Positions 8,872 through 17,390 of a stretch of DNA of 64,000 nucleotides are shown in pieces. Below the pieces are notes generated by a model, which ran no database searches, was not told the origin of the DNA, and saw only the letters and a program-made list of their open reading frames with translations. This DNA comes from Micromonospora sp. CB01531 (lineage in GTDB: Bacteria; Actinomycetota; Actinomycetes; Mycobacteriales; Micromonosporaceae). The stretch spans positions 62,001 through 126,000 of the forward strand of contig NZ_LWLS01000001.1 of NCBI RefSeq assembly GCF_001905095.1, given 5' to 3'. The number at the start of each line of letters is the position of its first letter. Position 1 is the stretch's first letter. Position numbers and translations under genes: made by a program.

Positions 8872-9855
8872 TCACCGGGCCGCGTCCAGCCTCGCCCGCT
8901 GCTCCGCGGTCAGCTCCAGGTCGACCGCGGCGAGGCTCTCGTCCAACTGCGCCACCGAGGACGCGCCGACCAGGGCGATCGCCGGGATGTCCCCGCCCAT
9001 CAGCCAGGCCAGGACCACCTGGTTGACCGTGGCGCCGGTCTCCGCCGCCACGGCGCGCAGCGCGGCCAGCCGGGCCGGGGTGCTCGGCAGGTCGTACTCG
9101 ACGCCCAGCCGTCCGGGCCGGGCGTACGCGCCCTTGAGCAGCGGCGAGTACGCGACCAGGGCGAGCTGCGGCTCGGCCCGCAGATAGCTGGCCAGGTCGG
9201 GACCGACCCAGCCGACGTCGCCGTCCGGGTCCAGCTCGCTGGGCAGGTCGATCCGGCGGGGCAGGTAGCTGCGGTGATACTGGAGCACCACGTACCCGGG
9301 CAGGCCGGCCGCGGCGGCGATGCTCCGGGCCCGCTCCACCCGCCAGGCGCGGTGGTTGCTCGCGCCAAGCAGCCCGACGGTGCCCTCGCCGACCAGCTCC
9401 GCGAAACCCTCCACGGTCTCCCGCAAGGGCACCGTCCGGTCCTCGATGTGCGCGTAGAGCAGGTCGAGCCGGTCCACGCCGAGCCGCTCCCGGCTCCGCT
9501 CCGCCGACTCGCGGATCACCTTCGCCGACAGCCCCTCCGGGTTGTCCACATAGCTGGTGCCCGGGGCCAGGGGCCGCGCGCCGAGCTTGGTGGCGATGAA
9601 CATCTCGGCACCCACGCCCCGGCTGCGCCGCCAGCGGCCGAGCAGTTCCTCGCTCTCCCCGCCCTGGCCCCCGTTCTGCCAGAACGCGTAATTGTCCGAG
9701 GTGTCAATGAACGTGCCGCCGGCCTCGACGTACCGGTCGAGGATGGCGTACGAGGTGGCTTCGTCAGTGGCGGTGCCGAACAGCATCGCGCCGAGGCTGA
9801 GCACGCTGACCTCGCGGCGGGTGGCCGGGTCGGTGCCGATCGTGCGGTATCTCAT
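8872..9855 (-). CDS. Aldo/keto reductase
   Basis: The 327-residue TIM-barrel NADPH oxidoreductase starts MRYRTIG. The catalytic Asp/Tyr pair lies in FIDTSDNYAF, Lys in FIATKLG, and His in the DLLYAHIEDR region. The family LxLGAMxFG opening is also present. An unusual NGGQGGESEELLGRW insert follows the Tyr. The ATG at 9855 is chosen because GGGGAGGATCC precedes it. A longer reading to 9921 adds a stretch unlike the family. It probably reduces or oxidises small carbonyls in the cytoplasm. Confidence 0.87.
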   Translation of the reverse strand: MRYRTIGTDPATRREVSVLSLGAMLFGTATDEATSYAILDRYVEAGGTFIDTSDNYAFWQNGGQGGESEELLGRWRRSRGVGAEMFIATKLGARPLAPGTSYVDNPEGLSAKVIRESAERSRERLGVDRLDLLYAHIEDRTVPLRETVEGFAELVGEGTVGLLGASNHRAWRVERARSIAAAAGLPGYVVLQYHRSYLPRRIDLPSELDPDGDVGWVGPDLASYLRAEPQLALVAYSPLLKGAYARPGRLGVEYDLPSTPARLAALRAVAAETGATVNQVVLAWLMGGDIPAIALVGASSVAQLDESLAAVDLELTAEQRARLDAAR

Positions 9856-9952
9856 GGATCCTCCCCGTGGGATGAGCGCCGTCGCCGACCACCCTCGACC
9901 TTCGAGCGCGCTCGAAGTCAAGCCCGCGCCACGGCGGCAGCCGGGAAGGCCC

Positions 9953-10702
9953 TCACCACGGCAGCACCCCGTAGCCGCCGCCGGCGTCCATCTGAAAACC
10001 CCACAGCAGCCCGCTCGGCCCGTCCGCCGGCAACGTCGCCAGGTGCACGCTCACCTCCGCGCCCTGCTCGGGGGTACGGAAGCCGGAGTGGTGGTTGAGG
10101 TCGGTGGCGCAGTAGCCGGGGTTGGCCGCGTTCACCTTGATCGCGGTGTCCCGCAGCTCCTTGGCGTACATCGCGGTGACCATGTTCAGCGCCGCCTTCG
10201 ACGACGGGTACGGCACCGACGTCAGCTCGAACAGCGCGCCCTGCGGGTCGGTCATCACCGCGACGGAGCCGACCTCGCTGGAGACGTTCACGATCCGCGC
10301 GGCGGGGGCCTTGTGCAGCAGCGGCAGGAACGCGTTGGTCACCGCTACCACCCCGAACACATTCGTCTCGTACACCTCGCGCAGCGTGGCGAGGGTGGTC
10401 TCGCTGGGCAGCGCCGACCCGTCGGCGCGGATGATGCCGGCGTTGTTGACCAGCACGTCCAGGTGGCCGTACTCCTGCTCGACCAGCTCGGCCGCGGCGG
10501 CGACCGACGCCTCGTCGGTGACGTCCAGTGGCACGAACCGGCCGTCCGCTCCCTCGGCGCGCAGCGTCCGTTCCGCTTCCCGGCCCCGCGCGGCGTCCCG
10601 CGCGCCGACCAGCACGGTCCACCCGCGCGCGCCGAACTGCCAGGCGGTGGCCAGCCCGATTCCCTTGTTGGCCCCGGTGATCAGGGCGATCGTCGTCGTC
10701 AT
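9953..10702 (-). CDS. Short-chain dehydrogenase/reductase
   Basis: The classical SDR of 249 residues has TGANKGIG for the cofactor, NNAG in VLVNNAGIIRADG, the catalytic Ser in IVNVSSEVG and YxxxK in YPSSKAALN. It resembles carbonyl reductase-like SDRs. It is divergent from an XRE/MmyB-like regulator across ~100 bp, a pairing often seen in actinobacteria, so the regulator probably controls it. The substrate is unknown. Confidence 0.88.
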   Translation of the reverse strand: MTTTIALITGANKGIGLATAWQFGARGWTVLVGARDAARGREAERTLRAEGADGRFVPLDVTDEASVAAAAELVEQEYGHLDVLVNNAGIIRADGSALPSETTLATLREVYETNVFGVVAVTNAFLPLLHKAPAARIVNVSSEVGSVAVMTDPQGALFELTSVPYPSSKAALNMVTAMYAKELRDTAIKVNAANPGYCATDLNHHSGFRTPEQGAEVSVHLATLPADGPSGLLWGFQMDAGGGYGVLPW

Positions 10703-10805
10703 GGCACCGAGGCTGCCGCCGCCACGGGCTGGCCGGGAGAGGCCCGCCGAGGCTGGGACTGGCGGTACCACCCTCGGCGGCCGGGGTTGCGGCACGCTGG
10801 AGGGC

Positions 10806-11651
10806 ATGACGAGCCTGCGCCGCGATGAGCTGGCCGACTTCCTGCGCACCCGCCGCGCCCGGTTGCGCCCCGCCGAGGTCGGCCTGCCCGAGGGGGTACG
10901 CCGCCGCACGCCGGGCTTGCGCCGGCAGGAGGTCGCCCAGCTCGCCGGCATGTCCATCGACTACTACATCCGGCTGGAGCAGGGCCGCGGCCCGCACCCG
11001 TCCCGTCAGGTACTCGCTGCGCTGGCCCGGGCGCTGCTGCTCGGCCGCGACGAGCGGGCGTACCTGTTCCGGATCGCCGGGGAGAGCCCGCCGGAACCGG
11101 TCGGGCCGAGCCGGCAGGTGCCGCCGGGGCTGCGGCACCTGCTGGACGCGATGACGGAGACGCCCGCGTACCTGGTCGATGCCGCGTACGAGGTGCTGGC
11201 GTGGAACCGGCTGGCCACCTGGTTCGTTGGCGAGCTGTCGGCGGTGCCGGCCGACGAACGCAACATGATCCGCTGGATGTTCGGACGGGAGGTTCCTGAG
11301 TCGCACTGGACCGACCCGGAGACGCTGCGCTTCGCCCGTACCACGATGGCCGACCTGCGGGCCGCGTACGGCCGTTACCCGACTGACCCGGCGATCGCCG
11401 GGCTGGTCACCGAGCTGCTCGGGGTGTCGCCGCGGTTCGCGGCGCTCTGGGCCGAGCACGAGGTGGGGGAGCGCCGCCCCACCGTCAAGCGGGTGGCCCA
11501 TCCGGAGTTGGGCCCGTTGGAGTTCGAGTGCCGGGTGTTGCAGGTCCCGGAGACCGACCAGCGGCTCATCGTCTACGTCCCCGAGCCGGGCTCGCCGACC
11601 CAGGCGGCCTTCCGCCGGATCGGCGAGCGGCGCACGGCAGCCCGTCAGTAG
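10806..11651 (+). CDS. XRE-family regulator with MmyB-like ligand-binding domain
   Basis: The 281-residue protein has an N-terminal helix-turn-helix (RRRTPGLRRQEVAQLAGMS, then the YYIRLEQGRGPHPS recognition/linker motif). A C-terminal MmyB-like PAS domain contains AYLVDAAYEVLAWNRLA and the RFARTTMADLRAAYGRYP segment. MmyB of Streptomyces binds lipid-like ligands, but a ligand here is only inferred. It probably regulates the divergent short-chain dehydrogenase. Its last 7 bases overlap the end of the convergent secreted-protein gene. Confidence 0.88.
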   Translation: MTSLRRDELADFLRTRRARLRPAEVGLPEGVRRRTPGLRRQEVAQLAGMSIDYYIRLEQGRGPHPSRQVLAALARALLLGRDERAYLFRIAGESPPEPVGPSRQVPPGLRHLLDAMTETPAYLVDAAYEVLAWNRLATWFVGELSAVPADERNMIRWMFGREVPESHWTDPETLRFARTTMADLRAAYGRYPTDPAIAGLVTELLGVSPRFAALWAEHEVGERRPTVKRVAHPELGPLEFECRVLQVPETDQRLIVYVPEPGSPTQAAFRRIGERRTAARQ

Positions 11652-12763
11652 CCGGTGACGAAGGAGCGGGTGGCGGTCTGCCCGTTCCAGGTGGCGGTGA
11701 GGGTGCCGGTCGCGGACGGTGACAGGTCGGCCGCTCCGGTGATCGGGAAGACGGCACCCGGGCTGCCCGCCGGGATGTCGACGGTCGTGGGGACGCTCAC
11801 CCCGGCCAGGTCGACGGTGAGCCCCACCTGGGTGCCGTCCGGGTTCGGGGTGGTTCCGATGCCCACCACGCCGGTGACCGTGCTGCCGACGCGGACGAAG
11901 CTCGGTCCGGCGGCGAAGGTCGGTGGCACCGCAGCGACGCGTGCGCTGTCCCGAGTGCCGCCCAGGTACGCGCCGGGGTTCCCCTCGTTCGGTGCGCCAT
12001 CGCCGTAGACGGGCGCGGTGAAGCTGACCGTGGTGGCTCCCTCGGGCACTACGACCAGCGGCGGCACACTCACTCGCACACCGCCGTACGCGCTGTTCGA
12101 CCAGAGATCCACGTTGAGGCCACCGGCCATCGCCGGGGCCGTCAGCTCCACGGTCCCGGTCACGGTCTGCCCCTCGATGACGACTCGCTGGTCGAACCGC
12201 AGGTCCTTGACCCCCTGCACCGCCGGATCAGCCGGTACGACGGTGACCTTCCCCGCGGGGACGAGGTTCTGCCCTGGGGCCTGAGCGTGGAGGGTCCTGA
12301 CTTGTGTCTGTGCCACGCTCGCGGCGAGCCGGATCGGGAAGCTGACGCTGCTGTGCCCTGGCGGCACGTAGACCCTGCTTCCCACGAACCGCGTGTAGAC
12401 CACGTCCGCGTAGAGCCAGACCCAGATCCCGCCCGCTGGCGCCGGGCCGGAGAGCGTGACGGTCTGGGTGGCAAGCTGCCCGGCGGTGATGGTCGACGGG
12501 CTCACCGTGCCGCCCGACACCCCGGGCGTGATGGTGCTGCTTTGCGTGGGCGTCGGGCTGGGGCTGGCGGTCGGGCTTCCCGTCGGGCTTGGGCTTGCGG
12601 TCGGGCTCGGGCTGGCAGTGGGGCTCGGGCTTGCGGTGGGGTGTGGGCTCGGCTTGCCGGGCCGGCCGCCGGGCGCGGCGCTGGCGCCGATGGGGGCGAT
12701 GGTGAGCAGCGCCGCCGCCACCGCGGCGGCGCCGACTGGTCGGAGCAGAGAGGACAGTCGCAT
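11645..12763 (-). CDS. Secreted Ser/Pro-repeat protein with beta-sandwich-like repeats
   Basis: The 372-residue protein has a signal peptide (RLSS then AAAVAAALLTIAPIGASAA). A Thr/Ser/Pro-rich linker made of TASPSP units follows at about residues 40-72. Roughly three ~90-residue beta-rich modules come next, each with a GTVxxSxxxxxxG...V pattern (for example TVSPSTITAGQLATQTVTL and TGTVELTAPAMAGGLNVDLW). I recognise no catalytic motif. It could be a cell-surface adhesin or structural protein. No strong Shine-Dalgarno precedes the ATG at 12763. Confidence 0.7.
   Translation of the reverse strand: MRLSSLLRPVGAAAVAAALLTIAPIGASAAPGGRPGKPSPHPTASPSPTASPSPTASPSPTGSPTASPSPTPTQSSTITPGVSGGTVSPSTITAGQLATQTVTLSGPAPAGGIWVWLYADVVYTRFVGSRVYVPPGHSSVSFPIRLAASVAQTQVRTLHAQAPGQNLVPAGKVTVVPADPAVQGVKDLRFDQRVVIEGQTVTGTVELTAPAMAGGLNVDLWSNSAYGGVRVSVPPLVVVPEGATTVSFTAPVYGDGAPNEGNPGAYLGGTRDSARVAAVPPTFAAGPSFVRVGSTVTGVVGIGTTPNPDGTQVGLTVDLAGVSVPTTVDIPAGSPGAVFPITGAADLSPSATGTLTATWNGQTATRSFVTGY
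12545..12655. repeat. In-gene minisatellite encoding TASPSP units
   Basis: Tandem ~18-base units encode the (TASPSP)n linker of the secreted protein on the minus strand. Copy number is likely variable between strains. Confidence 0.7.
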
Positions 12764-12900
12764 CCGGGACCCCGTTCGTGAAGACAGTGGTCCCTTGACC
12801 CAACCCGCCTCGCCGGCCGCGTTCCAGCCCGGCGGGCCCTCCGTAGCAGTCTCGTAAGAAGTGGCGAAAGAGCGGCCGCTTTAGGGGCCCTACCGCTCGG

Positions 12901-13755
12901 TCAGCTCGGTACGTAGTCGAAGGTGTCCGGGTTCGGTCCCTGTCGGCCGGCCTCGCCCTGGCCCAGGCCGCCGATCCGGTCCATCGTGGCGTCGTCCAGC
13001 TCGAAGTCGAAGATCCGGAAGTTCTCCTCGATCCGCTTCGCCGTGGTCGACTTCGGGAAGACCACGTCGCCGCGCTGGATGTGCCAGCGCAGCACCACCT
13101 GGGCCGGGGAGCGGCCCGACTCCTCGGCGATGTCGATCATCGTCGGGTCGTTCAGCACCTTGCCCTGGGCGATCGGGGACCACGCCTCGGTGATGATGTT
13201 GTGCGCTTGGTCGTACGCGCGGACCTCCTCGTTGCCGAAGTACGGGTGCGCCTCGATCTGGTTCACCGCCGGCATCACCTGCGCCTCGGCGGCCAGCCGC
13301 TCCAGGTGCGCCACCTGGAAGTTCGACACGCCGATCGACTTCGCCCGGCCGTCGCGCTGAAGCTCCTCCAGCACCTGCCACGTCGAGACGAAGTCCCCGT
13401 CGTACCGCGTGGGGAGCGGCCAGTGGATGAGGAACAGGTCGAGGTAGTCGAACTTGAGCGCCTGCAACGTCGACTCGAACGCCTTGCGGGCGTCGTCGGG
13501 GCGGTGGAAGCCGTTGCTGAGCTTGCTGGTGACGAAGACCTCGCCGCGGTCCAGTCCGGAGGTGCGGACCGCCTGTCCGACCTCGGCCTCGTTGCCGTAC
13601 ATCTGGGCGGTGTCGATGTGCCGGTAGCCGACCGCCAGCGCCGTGCCGACGGCCTGCGCGGTCTCCGGCGGCGGGACCTGGAAGACCCCGAAGCCGAGCT
13701 GCGGGATGGTGTTGCCGTCGTTGAGTGCGATGGTCGGAACGCCGTTCGCGGCCAT
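12901..13755 (-). CDS. Aldo/keto reductase (2,5-diketo-D-gluconate reductase-like)
   Basis: The 284-residue enzyme has the family signature HIDTAQMYGNEAEVG (catalytic Asp and Tyr), Lys in FVTSKLSN and His in LFLIHWPLP. The C-terminal VFPKSTTAKRIEEN binds NADPH phosphate. ATG 13755 has GAGG six bases upstream. In-frame ATGs at 13773 and beyond give non-conserved extensions. It resembles the aldo/keto reductase at 58078. Confidence 0.88.
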   Translation of the reverse strand: MAANGVPTIALNDGNTIPQLGFGVFQVPPPETAQAVGTALAVGYRHIDTAQMYGNEAEVGQAVRTSGLDRGEVFVTSKLSNGFHRPDDARKAFESTLQALKFDYLDLFLIHWPLPTRYDGDFVSTWQVLEELQRDGRAKSIGVSNFQVAHLERLAAEAQVMPAVNQIEAHPYFGNEEVRAYDQAHNIITEAWSPIAQGKVLNDPTMIDIAEESGRSPAQVVLRWHIQRGDVVFPKSTTAKRIEENFRIFDFELDDATMDRIGGLGQGEAGRQGPNPDTFDYVPS

Positions 13756-13993
13756 GAAAGCCTCATCTCCCATCGTCGGGGGTACCCGGAAGCGCTTCCA
13801 CGCCCTCGCCCGGGGCCATGCCACCAGGTTCTCCTACCCGATCGGGGCCGTTCCTCACGACGAGCCGACGGTGATCCGCGACAAACGATCATGACACCTG
13901 GAGTTCACCCAAGGTTGGCCGTCCCGTTGGTTTACCGGTGCTACCAACGACCTCGATCCGCCCGGATGCGGATTTCCACCGAACAGGAGCGGG

Positions 13994-15628
13994 GTGCAGG
14001 TGCGGGCCAAGAGACTCACGGCGCTGGCTGTGGCGGTGCTGGTGCTGATCACCGGCTGCACGACGGACGGGCCGACGACGCGGCGGACCGACGGGCCGGC
14101 CACCGGCACCCTGCGCATGGTCGCCGGCAGTGAACAGCAGGCCGTCGTCGACACCGTCGTGAAGCCGTGGTGCGCCGAGCGGCACTACCGGTGCGAGGTC
14201 ACCTTCAAGGGTTCCGTGGACCAGGCCCGGATGCTCGCCTCCGGCAGCGCCGACTTCGACGCGTACTGGTTCGCCTCCAGCGTCTTCCTGCAACTGGGCG
14301 ACCGGGCCAGCGCGCTGCGCGACGTGCAGCCGATGTTCCTCACCCCGGTCGTCTTCGCCGCCTGGCGCTCCGAGATGGACAAACTCGGCTTCGCCGGCCG
14401 CTCCGACGTGCCGATCGCCGACATCCTGCACGCCGTCGAATCGGGGCGGACCAGGGTATGGATCACCAACCCCACCCAGTCCAACTCCGGAGCCACCGTG
14501 CTCTTCGGCTTCCTTAACCACTTCGCCGGCAACGGCCCAGGCACCCCGCTCACCCAGCAGCAGCTCGACTCGCCCGCCGTCGAGCAGGGCGTCACCCGGT
14601 TCGTCAAGGCGATGGACCAGACCCCGCCCTCCACCGGCACCCTGATGACCGAGTGCCTCGCCCGCCCGGACCAGTGCCGGGCCATGTTCACCTACGAGGA
14701 CCTGGTCATCGAGAAGAACACCGAGCTGGTCAAGGCCGGCCGGGAACCGCTGATGGTGGCGTACCCACGGGGCTCCCTCGCGGTCAGCGACGCGCCGCTG
14801 GGCTTCCTGCCGCACGACGGCAACGACAACGCCCACCGGATCTTCACCGAGCTGCAGAACCACCTGCTCAAGGACCCCGGTGCGCAGGCGGCGCTGCTCA
14901 AGCTGGGCCGCCGCCCCGCCGCCGGCGTCGGACTCACCCTCGACAACCCCGACCCGGCCGTGTTCAACCCGGCCTGGGGCATCCAGGGCACCATCAACGA
15001 GCAGGCCATCCAGTTCCCGTCCGCCCCGGTCATCCAGGCCGCGCTCGACCGATACCAGACCCGCTACCGCCGGCCGGTCGCCGTCTACTACTGCCTCGAC
15101 GGCAGCGGTTCGATGGGCGACAACGACGGGTGGACCGGCATCCAGGCCGCCGCCGGGCAGATCTTCGACCCCGAGCAGGCCGCCCTGAACTTCCTGCAGA
15201 CCCACCCGAAGGACACCACAACCGTCAGCATCTTCAACGGCGACATCACCGGCGGCAGCCCGTGGACCGTACCGGGCAACGACCCCGCCGCACTGCGCGA
15301 CCTGGTCCGCAAGGTCACCGGCTACCGGCCCGACGGCGGCACCGACATGTACGCCTGCCTGCTCCGCGCCGCCGACGAACTGGCCCGGCCGCAGCCCGAC
15401 GACCGCAAGCGGCTGGTCGTGCTGATGACCGACGGCCAGTCCGACAGCAAGCGGCGCGCGAAGGCCCTGGCCGCGCTACGGTCGGCCGGCGTGCCGGTCG
15501 TCGCCATCGCCTTCGGCCGCGGCGCCGACCCCACCCAGCTCCAAGAGGTCGCCGACGCCACCAACGGCACCTTCGTCCGGCAGGACGACCTGGTGGCGGC
15601 CCTGCGGCAGGCGGCGGGGTACAAGTGA
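13994..15628 (+). CDS. Lipoprotein: solute-binding-like domain fused to a VWA domain
   Basis: The 544-residue protein has a lipoprotein signal with LITGC (lipid Cys 22). Residues ~40-330 form a periplasmic-binding-protein-like domain with a SNSG phosphate/oxyanion-type loop near 161-164. The C-terminal VWA domain has an intact metal-ion site: DGSGSMG at about 369, Thr in DGGTDMY and Asp in MTDGQSD near 477. The start GTG 13994 follows AGGAG. It overlaps the next gene by four bases. Anchored outside the membrane, it could bind a ligand and present a metal-dependent adhesion surface. No ABC permease is encoded nearby. It is the first gene of the four-gene TelA operon. Confidence 0.85.
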   Translation: MQVRAKRLTALAVAVLVLITGCTTDGPTTRRTDGPATGTLRMVAGSEQQAVVDTVVKPWCAERHYRCEVTFKGSVDQARMLASGSADFDAYWFASSVFLQLGDRASALRDVQPMFLTPVVFAAWRSEMDKLGFAGRSDVPIADILHAVESGRTRVWITNPTQSNSGATVLFGFLNHFAGNGPGTPLTQQQLDSPAVEQGVTRFVKAMDQTPPSTGTLMTECLARPDQCRAMFTYEDLVIEKNTELVKAGREPLMVAYPRGSLAVSDAPLGFLPHDGNDNAHRIFTELQNHLLKDPGAQAALLKLGRRPAAGVGLTLDNPDPAVFNPAWGIQGTINEQAIQFPSAPVIQAALDRYQTRYRRPVAVYYCLDGSGSMGDNDGWTGIQAAAGQIFDPEQAALNFLQTHPKDTTTVSIFNGDITGGSPWTVPGNDPAALRDLVRKVTGYRPDGGTDMYACLLRAADELARPQPDDRKRLVVLMTDGQSDSKRRAKALAALRSAGVPVVAIAFGRGADPTQLQEVADATNGTFVRQDDLVAALRQAAGYK

Positions 15629-16224
15629 GGCACCGGCTGGCCGCGCCCGTCGCCCTGGCCGCCGCGGTCGGCGCCTTCGCGCTGGTCTTCGCCCTCACCG
15701 GCAGCCTGCTCTGGGCGCCGCTGCTCGCCGCCGCCGTCGCGCTCGGGCTCTACCTGATGCTCGACGACCGCTCCACCGCCCGGGTGGCCACCGACAGCTA
15801 CGCCGACGAGGCCGACGACCGGGTGGGCGAGGCGCTGCGCGTGCTGCGCGACGTCGAGCGACTCGCCCGGGACGTACGCAGCCCGGCGGCCCGCCAGGCC
15901 CTGGACGACGCCTGCCGGTACGTCCCCGAGCTGTTCGAGCGGGTCCGCGACCGCTCACCGGACAGCCTCTACTCCACCGCCGCCCAGGTCGGCGGCCATC
16001 TACGCAGCCTCGACGGCGCGGTACGCCAGTACCTCGACATCCAGCGCCAGCCGGTGCTCTACCACGACCCGGAGACGCTGCGCCGCAACGGCGAAGCCGC
16101 GTTCCGGCGCTTCGCCGACTTCGCCCTGGACAGCGTCCGGCTGGTCAACCAGGGCGACATCGCGCAGTACACCGCCAACCTGGACACCGTCGCCCCACCC
16201 AGCCTGCCCGACCTGGGCCGATAA
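15625..16224 (+). CDS. XpaC-like membrane protein
   Basis: The 199-residue protein begins with two hydrophobic segments (about residues 5-45), followed by a helical cytoplasmic domain rich in Arg/Asp (YADEADDRVGEALRVLRDVE, later QPVLYHDPETLRRNGEAAFRRF). That layout matches XpaC, whose gene sits beside a telA homologue in Bacillus subtilis (xpaC-yaaN). Similarity is judged by eye. The GTG start overlaps the preceding stop (GTGA), indicating coupled translation. Confidence 0.6.
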   Translation: MRHRLAAPVALAAAVGAFALVFALTGSLLWAPLLAAAVALGLYLMLDDRSTARVATDSYADEADDRVGEALRVLRDVERLARDVRSPAARQALDDACRYVPELFERVRDRSPDSLYSTAAQVGGHLRSLDGAVRQYLDIQRQPVLYHDPETLRRNGEAAFRRFADFALDSVRLVNQGDIAQYTANLDTVAPPSLPDLGR

Positions 16225-16233
16225 GGAGTCACG

Positions 16234-17376
16234 TTGAGACTGCCCAGCGCCCGGTTCCTGATCGGGCTGGTCACGGTGATCGCCGTCTGCGTCGTCGCGG
16301 CGCTGCTCTGGCGCCGCTCCGCGGACACCCCGGCGACCGCCGGCCCACCCACCACCGTCACCTGCGTGGGCGGCTCCGAGAAGTCCGAACTGATGGCCGA
16401 CAGCGAGGTCAAGCGGATCCTGCGCGAGGACTACCGGCTGGCAGTCGCCTTCCAGCCGCTGGGCTCCTACGACCAGGTGCAGCTGAGCACCGACGAGATC
16501 AAGGCCCGCAAGCTGGACTGCCTCTGGCCCTCCAGCGCCAGCGCCCAGAGCGTCTTCGAGGCCCAGCACGCCGGAGCCTTCCCGGACTACCGGGCGGAGA
16601 ACCTCCTCCAATCGCCCGAGGTCATCTACGCCGGACCGCGCGGCACCGACGCGCTCCTGCGCAAGGGCATCGTGCAGCGCCGCGGCGACCGGTACTTCGT
16701 GGTCGACATGAAGGCCCTGCTCCTCGACCACGTCGTGAAGCGCGGCACCTGGGAGGCGATCGGCGCGGCCGACCTGCGCGGCCCGATCACCGTGGCCAGC
16801 ACCGACCCCGCCAAGTCCAACAGCGGATTCACCCTGGCCCAGCTCCAGCTCAACATCATCGCCACCGCCGACGGGTTCTCCGCCCCGAGCCTCGCCCAGG
16901 CGCGCCGGGCTCTGCCCACCATGCGCGCGCTGCACGACGCGCAGGGCCTGCAGTCCCGCAGTTCCGACTCGGGCTTCCGGGAATGGCTCACCCAGGGCGG
17001 CGAGTTCAAGGCCCCGCTGTACGCCGGCTACGAGAACCAGATCATCCAGCAGGTGGTGCAGAGCGGCGACAACAGCGCCAACCTGCTGAAGAACGTCCGG
17101 GTGCTCTACCCCGACCCGACCATCTACAGCGACCACCCGGTGCTCGCCCTCGACCCGGCCGCCGGCCGGCTCATCGACGCGCTCAAGGACCCGAAGATCC
17201 AGGACATCGCCTGGCAGCGGTACGGCTTCCGCTCGGCGGTGCAGGTCGGCGCGAACGACGTCACCGACTTCCCCGACATCGGGCTCGCCGACCAGCTCCG
17301 GGCCGCTCCCGCCCCCGCCGCCGACGTGACGCTCGCGCTGCTCAGCTGCATGAAGGACGCCACCACCTGCAAATGA
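16234..17376 (+). CDS. Membrane-anchored solute-binding-like protein
   Basis: The 380-residue protein has an uncleaved-looking N-terminal membrane segment (FLIGLVTVIAVCVVAALLW) and a large extracytoplasmic domain. Near residue 194 it carries the same SNSG loop as the first gene of the operon (DPAKSNSGFT here, PTQSNSGATV there), so the two are probably distant paralogues. Three late Cys residues are present. The start is TTG at 16234, preceded by AAGGAG at correct spacing. It lacks the VWA half. No transporter partner is visible. Confidence 0.75.
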   Translation: MRLPSARFLIGLVTVIAVCVVAALLWRRSADTPATAGPPTTVTCVGGSEKSELMADSEVKRILREDYRLAVAFQPLGSYDQVQLSTDEIKARKLDCLWPSSASAQSVFEAQHAGAFPDYRAENLLQSPEVIYAGPRGTDALLRKGIVQRRGDRYFVVDMKALLLDHVVKRGTWEAIGAADLRGPITVASTDPAKSNSGFTLAQLQLNIIATADGFSAPSLAQARRALPTMRALHDAQGLQSRSSDSGFREWLTQGGEFKAPLYAGYENQIIQQVVQSGDNSANLLKNVRVLYPDPTIYSDHPVLALDPAAGRLIDALKDPKIQDIAWQRYGFRSAVQVGANDVTDFPDIGLADQLRAAPAPAADVTLALLSCMKDATTCK

Positions 17377-17390
17377 AGGGACCCCACGCC

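Noticed and set aside
12545..12655. Possible CRISPR-like array
   Set aside because: Short in-frame repeat units without spacers; it encodes a TASPSP linker.
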